Assembly: GCA_027365345.1 (NCBI GenBank)
Contig: DAHXNO010000184.1
Location: forward strand, 1 to 40,172
DNA: 40,172 nucleotides
Reading direction: 5' to 3'
DNA from: Granulicella sp.
GTDB taxonomy: Bacteria; Acidobacteriota; Terriglobia; Terriglobales; Acidobacteriaceae
Numbering within the stretch: position 1 is the first letter of the stretch; each line of letters opens with the position of its first letter. Shown here one piece after another: positions 35,766 to 40,172 of the stretch. Both the position numbers and the translations under genes were made by a program. The notes under the pieces were generated by a model. That model did not search any database and was not told the DNA's origin. It worked only from the letters and a program-made list of their open reading frames with translations.

Positions 35766-37514
35766 TTGCGTCTCGCTCGCAGGTTCCGTCTTCCAGCCCT
35801 GTTCTGCGCCCTGGCCGTAGTGTTCTGTGAACTGATTGCGCGCCCCTACGCCAACATGGGCATCTGTGACGACGGCCCGTACATTTTGATGGCGCGGCAT
35901 TTGGCCAACACCGGCCACATCGCTTACAACGGATGGGCCACGGCCATGCTAGGCTGGCAGCTTTATCTGGGTGCTGCGTTTATCAAGCTCTTCGGATACT
36001 CCTTTACCACGGTACGGATGAGCACCCTGCTGGTGGCTGCGGCGACGGCGTGGCTATTGCAGCGCACGCTGGTCCGCGCCAGCGTGAATGAGCGCAACGC
36101 GACGCTGGGGACGCTGGCCCTGGCGCTCTCTCCGCTGTACCTGATGCTTTCAGCCACCTACATGAATGACATCTTCGGCCTGTTCGCCGTGGTGGTCTGC
36201 CTCTACGGCTGTCTGCGAGCCTTGCAGGCATCAACGGAGCGGGCTGCGATCGCATGGCTGAGCTTCGCCGTGGCGACCAATGGTGTGCTAGGGACCGCAC
36301 GCCAGATTGCATGGCTGGGTGTTCTGGTGATGGTCCCGTCGGCGCTGTACGTGCTGGGCCAACGTGGGGCGTGGAGAACAGGCCGGAGGGTCCTGTGGGC
36401 CGGCGGGGCGGCTACGACGGCCGGAGCGGTCTTTATCTTCGCCTGCATGCAGTGGCTCAAGCGTCAGCCCTACTCGATTCCTGAACACCTTATCGTGCAA
36501 AGGGGGGGCGAATTCCGTGCAATCTCGCAGCTCTTTCACGCCTCTTGGGAGGTTCCCTTTCTTCTGCTTGCGTTGATGCTCCTCTTCCCGCCGGAGTTGC
36601 GGAGAGACGTTCGCCTGACCGTCAGGGTTGCCTTGTTGGCCTCCCTCGCCCTAGGTCTGGTTCTGGCCGTCCTGCGGCTGGGACATGGTGACATACGCCC
36701 GCTGCTGGACCCTTGTATCTGGGACTGGGTCACCAAATATGACGGATACCTGGCGCTGATGGGGCACGGGAGCCCGCCTGTGTTCCTCAACCGGGCCGCG
36801 AGGCTGGCTTTAACTATCGCCTCGGTTGGCGGGCTACTCGGCTTCCTCGTAGCTCTCGCCCGCCCGGGTGAGGGGGCGTCCGCAGGTGGCGACCGCAGCG
36901 AGCTCCCGCTGCGGCAGCTCGCCACACTTGTTGCTCCCTTCGCCATCGCCTATGCTCTGATTCTGCTTCCGCGGGGCAGTTCGCAGTACGGCATCAGTGA
37001 CCGCTATCTGTTGGAGCCATTGGCCGTTGCGCTGCCGTGGCTGGTCAGAATCTATCAGGACAAAGTTCGGACCCGAATGCCAGGGGTAGCTCTGGTGCTG
37101 GTGGCAATGACGGCGATCTACGGCATCGTAATGGTTCACAACATGTTCTCGCTATACCGCGCCCGAGTGAGGCTAGCCGCGGAGTTGCGCGCCCACGGCG
37201 TTCCAGACACTTCTGTCGATTATGGCTGGGAGTACAATCTGCTGGTCGAGTTGCGGCACTCGAATCATATCAACGATAAACACATCGAGGTGCCCGCTGA
37301 TGCGTTCGTTCCCGTTCGTCCCCTCCCCGCGGGGTCGTGCGGCGCGTGGGGCCTGGACCGCACGCCCTCCATCCGCCCAATCTACGCAGTGGCCTTCGAT
37401 CCCACACAATGCTATGGCGAGGCGCCGTTCGCGCCGGTGCACTATTCACGCTGGCTGGCGAGACCGCGAGGCACCCTGTATGTGGTCCGCTTTCTACCTC
37501 GGTCGAGGCCGTGA
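35766..37514 (+). CDS. Array copy 7: GT-C/GT39-like membrane glycosyltransferase
   Basis: 582 residues from TTG 35766; the frame is open 19 codons upstream but the N-terminus RLARRFRLPALFCALAV aligns from the TTG. First loop MGICDDGPYILMARHLANTG. The variable middle has PCIWDWVTKYDGYLALMGHG; the donor-proximal EPTMR motif of other copies is replaced by DPCIW. The C-terminal domain keeps its cysteines (GSC; TQCYG) but ends SRPRGTLYVVRFLPRSRP-like, with an extra residue in the terminal loop. Last of the seven contiguous copies; the sequence following the stop is no longer array-like. Confidence 0.82.
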   Translation: MRLARRFRLPALFCALAVVFCELIARPYANMGICDDGPYILMARHLANTGHIAYNGWATAMLGWQLYLGAAFIKLFGYSFTTVRMSTLLVAAATAWLLQRTLVRASVNERNATLGTLALALSPLYLMLSATYMNDIFGLFAVVVCLYGCLRALQASTERAAIAWLSFAVATNGVLGTARQIAWLGVLVMVPSALYVLGQRGAWRTGRRVLWAGGAATTAGAVFIFACMQWLKRQPYSIPEHLIVQRGGEFRAISQLFHASWEVPFLLLALMLLFPPELRRDVRLTVRVALLASLALGLVLAVLRLGHGDIRPLLDPCIWDWVTKYDGYLALMGHGSPPVFLNRAARLALTIASVGGLLGFLVALARPGEGASAGGDRSELPLRQLATLVAPFAIAYALILLPRGSSQYGISDRYLLEPLAVALPWLVRIYQDKVRTRMPGVALVLVAMTAIYGIVMVHNMFSLYRARVRLAAELRAHGVPDTSVDYGWEYNLLVELRHSNHINDKHIEVPADAFVPVRPLPAGSCGAWGLDRTPSIRPIYAVAFDPTQCYGEAPFAPVHYSRWLARPRGTLYVVRFLPRSRP

Positions 37515-37728
37515 TCTGGACCGGACCACAGCGGTCGCGGCAGCTCGGGCGGTCCTGCGCGGCACCCGTCCCATAGCCCAGCCTGGCTCGCTTCACGAAG
37601 CGGTGCGCGGCCCATCTCTGGCGCAGTGGTTCGGGGTGACGCATCGAGCGGAATCGAGCCTGCTTGATCGCGGTGCAGTCCCCCTGGGGCCGCCCCGTGG
37701 AGCTGCCCCGATAGCCTTAAAGGGTTGA

Positions 37729-38205
37729 AAGGATTGCGGATCGCTGTTCTGGGGGATCCGAGCGTTGCCCTTCGAGACGGCAGGCGACAGGTTTGACACC
37801 ATTGTTTACATCGATGTTCTGGAGCATATTGAGGACGATACGGGGGAGCTCTCCGGTGCGTCGCAGAGGCTTCGGCCGGGCGGGTGCCTGATTGTCCTTT
37901 CGCCCGCCCACCAGTGGCTGTACACGCCGTTTGACGCGGCCATCGGCCATTTTCGGCGGTATAGCCGGAGCTCCCTGCGGAAGGTCTCCCCGCCTGGGTT
38001 GAGGATCGAGAGAATCTTCTATCTGGATGCAGTGGGTATCGCAGCGTCCTCAGTGAATCGGCTGTTTCTGCGGCAATCGATGCCGACGGCGGAGCAGTTG
38101 CAGATGTGGGATCGCTGGATGATTCCTGTTTCCAGGTTCGTGGACCCGATGTTGATGCAGAGGTTGGGGAAGTCAATTGTCGGCGTCTGGCGCAAGCCGC
38201 TGTAA
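37729..38205 (+). pseudogene. SAM-dependent methyltransferase, N-terminal half missing
   Basis: The frame is open from 37729 after a TGA, with TTG at 37765 as the only early start. It begins in the middle of a methyltransferase: RFDTIVYIDVLEHIEDD is motif post-II/IV, RLRPGGCLIVLSPAHQWLYT is motif III, and AIGHFRRYSR is a common following block of type 11/12 enzymes. The SAM-binding glycine loop (motif I) and roughly 80-100 residues are absent, and nothing resembling them is found in 37515-37728. It was probably truncated by the rearrangement that placed it behind array copy 7. The C-terminus overlaps the convergent GT2 gene by 33 bp. Confidence 0.7.
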
Positions 38206-39182
38206 GAGAGTCGGAAGCCGATGGCCGAACAAGAGCCGGCGATCGCGAATATAGGGCAGACAGTCCAGCCTGGGTAGCACGAGACGCTGCACCCTGCTGT
38301 TGAGCAACATCAGGATCGACGAGAGCGCGGTGAAGAGGACTTGCAAGATGATGATGGTGAGTCCAAAGGCGATGGTGGTGGTCCAGCCGGGGGTGGCGTG
38401 GCTGGGGGAGAAGATGCGTACGGCAAGCAGTCCGCTAACAAGCACCACGCTTGCGATGGTGAGAAGGACAGAGAGGGTGAGGAGCCTGACAAAGATGGTG
38501 TCAGCGTATACCGAGATCCCGCTGAGGCCATGGACGATGAGGGAGGTGAAGTTCATTTTGGACCTGCCGGCATAGCGGCGCCCGCGGTGAATGGGTACAT
38601 AGTTGAGCGGAAGCCGAGAGCGCAGGATGGCCGCGGGCAGGTTGTTCCACAGGTCAGAGATCATGACGAGGCGATCGACGTAGCTACGAGAGATCAGGCA
38701 GAAATTTCCGAAGCTGATGGCGTGGCCGGTAGCTAGCTTGAAGAACCCTTTGTAGAGCAGATAGAACAGTTTGAAGGAGGCCGTCTCCAGCCGCTTGGCT
38801 CGTTGAGCGACGACGCAGAAGTCTTTGCGCTCCGCTGTGCCCTGGATGAGTTCCGCAATCGCGTGGGGGGGGCCTCACCATCGGCATCCATGATGAGGAC
38901 GGCATCGAAGTCGTGATCCTGCGCGGCGGCGCAGAGTCCGATGGCAATGGCGCGCTGGTGACCGACGTTGACGGCTAGCGAAACGACCTCCGCTCCGACG
39001 ATGTGCTGGAGCCCGGCCAACTGGCCGGCAACGAGTGAGACGGCCTCCTCGGAGCCGTCGTCGATGGCGCTCACGAAGATCTGCAGCGGCAACGAGGCGG
39101 CGACCTTGTCGAGTTCCCGCAGGAGCATTGCGAAGGACGTCCAGTCGTTATAGACCGGGGTGATCAAGCGGAGCTGGTTCAC
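38173..39182 (-). pseudogene. GtrB-like GT2 polyprenyl-phosphate glycosyltransferase, frameshifted at a C8 tract
   Basis: About 336 codons from GTG 39182 (AGGAAATC upstream) to a stop at 38173. LRLITPVYNDW is the N-terminal GT2 strand, VSAIDDGSEE and VLIMDADGE carry the nucleotide-sugar and DxD aspartates, and two C-terminal helices (LLTLSVLLTIASVVLVSGLL; TIAFGLTIIILQVLFTALS) anchor it as in GtrB/dolichol-phosphate-glucose synthase-like enzymes. Right after DADGE a run of eight C on the coding strand (38865-38872) shifts the frame; nine C (or six) would join it to PHAIAELIQG, then CVVAQRAKRLETASFKLFY. The intact form would make a polyprenyl-phosphate sugar, the donor class used by GT-C enzymes such as the flanking array. 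It could be an assembly indel, decay or phase variation. Confidence 0.78.
38865..38872 (-). repeat. C8 homopolymer tract (coding strand) in the GT2 gene
   Basis: Eight G on the plus strand, eight C in the coding sense, immediately after the DADGE motif codons. One additional C restores the family frame. Confidence 0.9.
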
Positions 39183-39229
39183 GATGATTTCCTGACCGGT
39201 GAGATGTTGTTGCCGCTGCGGTTCGCGTA

Positions 39230-39235
39230 TTTATA
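39230..39235 (-). promoter_or_regulatory. Candidate -10 box for the GT2 gene
   Basis: TATAAA on the minus strand, about 48 bases before the GTG start, in the only AT-rich patch of the 39183-39411 gap. No consensus -35 was found 16-18 bases further upstream. The remainder of that gap shows no gene. Confidence 0.35.
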
Positions 39236-39411
39236 AGGATGGTAAGGGATGGAAGGGCGCTGGGGCTTCGGCCGAGCGTGGAGCGCAGAACTACAGCCGA
39301 TGTGCGGTTTGACGGGGCCAGCGTCCGCGGCGGACGGCGGTGAGTGGCGTTTCAGGCAAGGGCGGGCATCCCGTTGTGAAGGATTGGGGACAGTATAGCC
39401 GGTGGCTGTGG

Positions 39412-39504
39412 TCTGGTACTCTGAGGCAATCCTTGCCGCTGAGGTCGCACTCCTGCATTTGGAATGCGGGAAGGACGCAGTGAAGAACCCAATCCGGAGG
39501 CGCG
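39412..39504 (+). promoter_or_regulatory. Leader of array copy 8
   Basis: tctggtactctg at 39412-39423 (TG-n-TACTCT preserved), 93 bases before TTG. The middle has diverged and lacks the inverted repeat, but the GGAGG-N4-TTG ending is retained. Confidence 0.5.
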
Positions 39505-40172
39505 TTGCAACTGGTTCGCAGGTTCCGTCTTCAAGCTGTATTCTGCGCCGCGGCGGTGCTGCTATGCGCGCTGCTGAGCCATCCGTTCGCCGAGACGGGC
39601 ATCGCGGACGACGGGCTTTACATCCGCATTGCGCAGCGGCTGGCAGAGACGGGCCATCTGGTCTACAACGGCAACACCACGCCGATGCTGGGCTGGCAGC
39701 TTTACCTGGGCGCGGCCTTTATCAAGGTGTTTGGCTTTGGCTTTACCACGGCGCGCATGAGCGCCTTGCTGGTGGCCACGGTGACGGCCGGGCTGCTGCA
39801 GCGCGCGCTGGCGCTGGCCGGGCTGAGCGAGGGCAACGCGACGGTGTGCACCCTGGCCGTGGCAGCTTCCCCGCTGTACCTACAGCTCTCCGTGACCTAT
39901 ATGAGCGACATGTTCGGGCTGTTTGCCATGGTGGTGTGTCTGTACGGCTGCCTGCGCGCCCTGCAGGCTGCCACGGACGGCGCCGTGATCGGATGGTTAT
40001 GGTTCGCCGTGGTGACGAATGCCCTGTTTGGAACGGCGCGGCAGATCGCCTGGCTGGGGCTGCTGGTGATGGTCCCTTCCACGCTGTATCTGTTGGGTCG
40101 ATGCAGGACGGCGGAGCAGAGACGGCGCGTGCTGCGGGCCGGTTTGATGGCCAATGTGGCCGGAGGGCTGTT
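39505..40172 (+). CDS. Array copy 8: GT-C/GT39-like membrane glycosyltransferase (cut by window edge)
   Basis: The first 222 codons of an eighth paralogue, open to the right edge. TTG start with the common GGAGG-N4 spacing. The N-terminus QLVRRFRLQAVFC matches the array. The first outer loop is the variant type (ETGIADDGLYIRIAQRLAETG; NTTPMLGWQLYLG), closest to copy 4. RQIAWLGLLVMVPSTLYLLG aligns with the other copies at about residues 180-199. It is separated from copy 7 by 1.99 kb containing the truncated methyltransferase and GT2 gene. The most divergent copy in leader and N-terminal helices. Whether more copies follow outside the window is unknown. Confidence 0.8.
   Translation, partial: MQLVRRFRLQAVFCAAAVLLCALLSHPFAETGIADDGLYIRIAQRLAETGHLVYNGNTTPMLGWQLYLGAAFIKVFGFGFTTARMSALLVATVTAGLLQRALALAGLSEGNATVCTLAVAASPLYLQLSVTYMSDMFGLFAMVVCLYGCLRALQAATDGAVIGWLWFAVVTNALFGTARQIAWLGLLVMVPSTLYLLGRCRTAEQRRRVLRAGLMANVAGGL

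Noticed and set aside
24403-39504. Regularly spaced leader repeats considered as a CRISPR-like array or transposon ends
   Set aside because: Spacing is ~1.86 kb with full genes between, repeats are direct and diverged, and there is no transposase, terminal inverted repeat or cas gene; tandem gene duplication explains them.

Overview
The window looks like a high-GC chromosome of an Acidobacteriota member, probably of the Acidobacteriaceae/Terriglobia type. This placement is inferred from gene content: a complete alternative complex III (ACIII) operon runs directly into an SCO assembly factor and a caa3-type cytochrome oxidase, TTG/GTG starts are frequent, and in-frame low-complexity insertions are common. 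No rRNA, tRNA, CRISPR array, transposase or phage gene was seen.

Layout. (1) 1-3.6 kb holds unrelated housekeeping or accessory genes: a PfkB-type kinase cut by the left edge, a lone oligopeptide-type ABC ATPase with an unusual internal repeat, a DUF971 protein, a SemiSWEET transporter and a LOG-family nucleotide-processing enzyme. (2) 3.8-18.3 kb is one minus-strand respiratory operon, actA-actB-actC-actD-actE-actF, then a one-TM conserved unknown, SCO, and cytochrome oxidase subunits II (fused to cytochrome c), I, III and IV. Most junctions overlap or nearly so. Together they form a quinol:cytochrome c oxidoreductase wired to a terminal oxidase. A CRP-like palindrome overlaps the best promoter candidate upstream of actA. 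(3) 19-24.3 kb carries an AlkA-like DNA glycosylase, a methyltransferase, a broken membrane-protein remnant, and two minus-strand polytopic membrane proteins, one a GT87-type glycosyltransferase.

(4) 24.4-40.2 kb (window end) is the most unusual region: eight tandem, same-strand paralogues of one polytopic GT-C/GT39-like membrane glycosyltransferase, the last cut by the window edge. Seven are consecutive with a period of about 1.86 kb. Each has a roughly 100-nt leader with a shared extended -10-like motif 91-94 nt before the start, and each starts with TTG four bases after GGAGG. The first extracytoplasmic loop and the C-terminal extracytoplasmic domain are conserved, the middle is variable, and sequence patches are shared between different pairs of copies, as expected from gene conversion. 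Between copies 7 and 8 lie an N-terminally truncated methyltransferase and a GtrB-like GT2 polyprenyl-phosphate glycosyltransferase. Copy 3 and the GT2 gene are both frameshifted exactly at 8-base C tracts, which could be assembly error, decay, or phase variation.

Working model (inference): the GT2 enzyme would charge a polyprenyl-phosphate with a sugar, and the GT-C paralogues would transfer it to surface or periplasmic acceptors. The array would then be a recombining, possibly switchable repertoire of surface-glycan enzymes. No substrate can be assigned from sequence alone.
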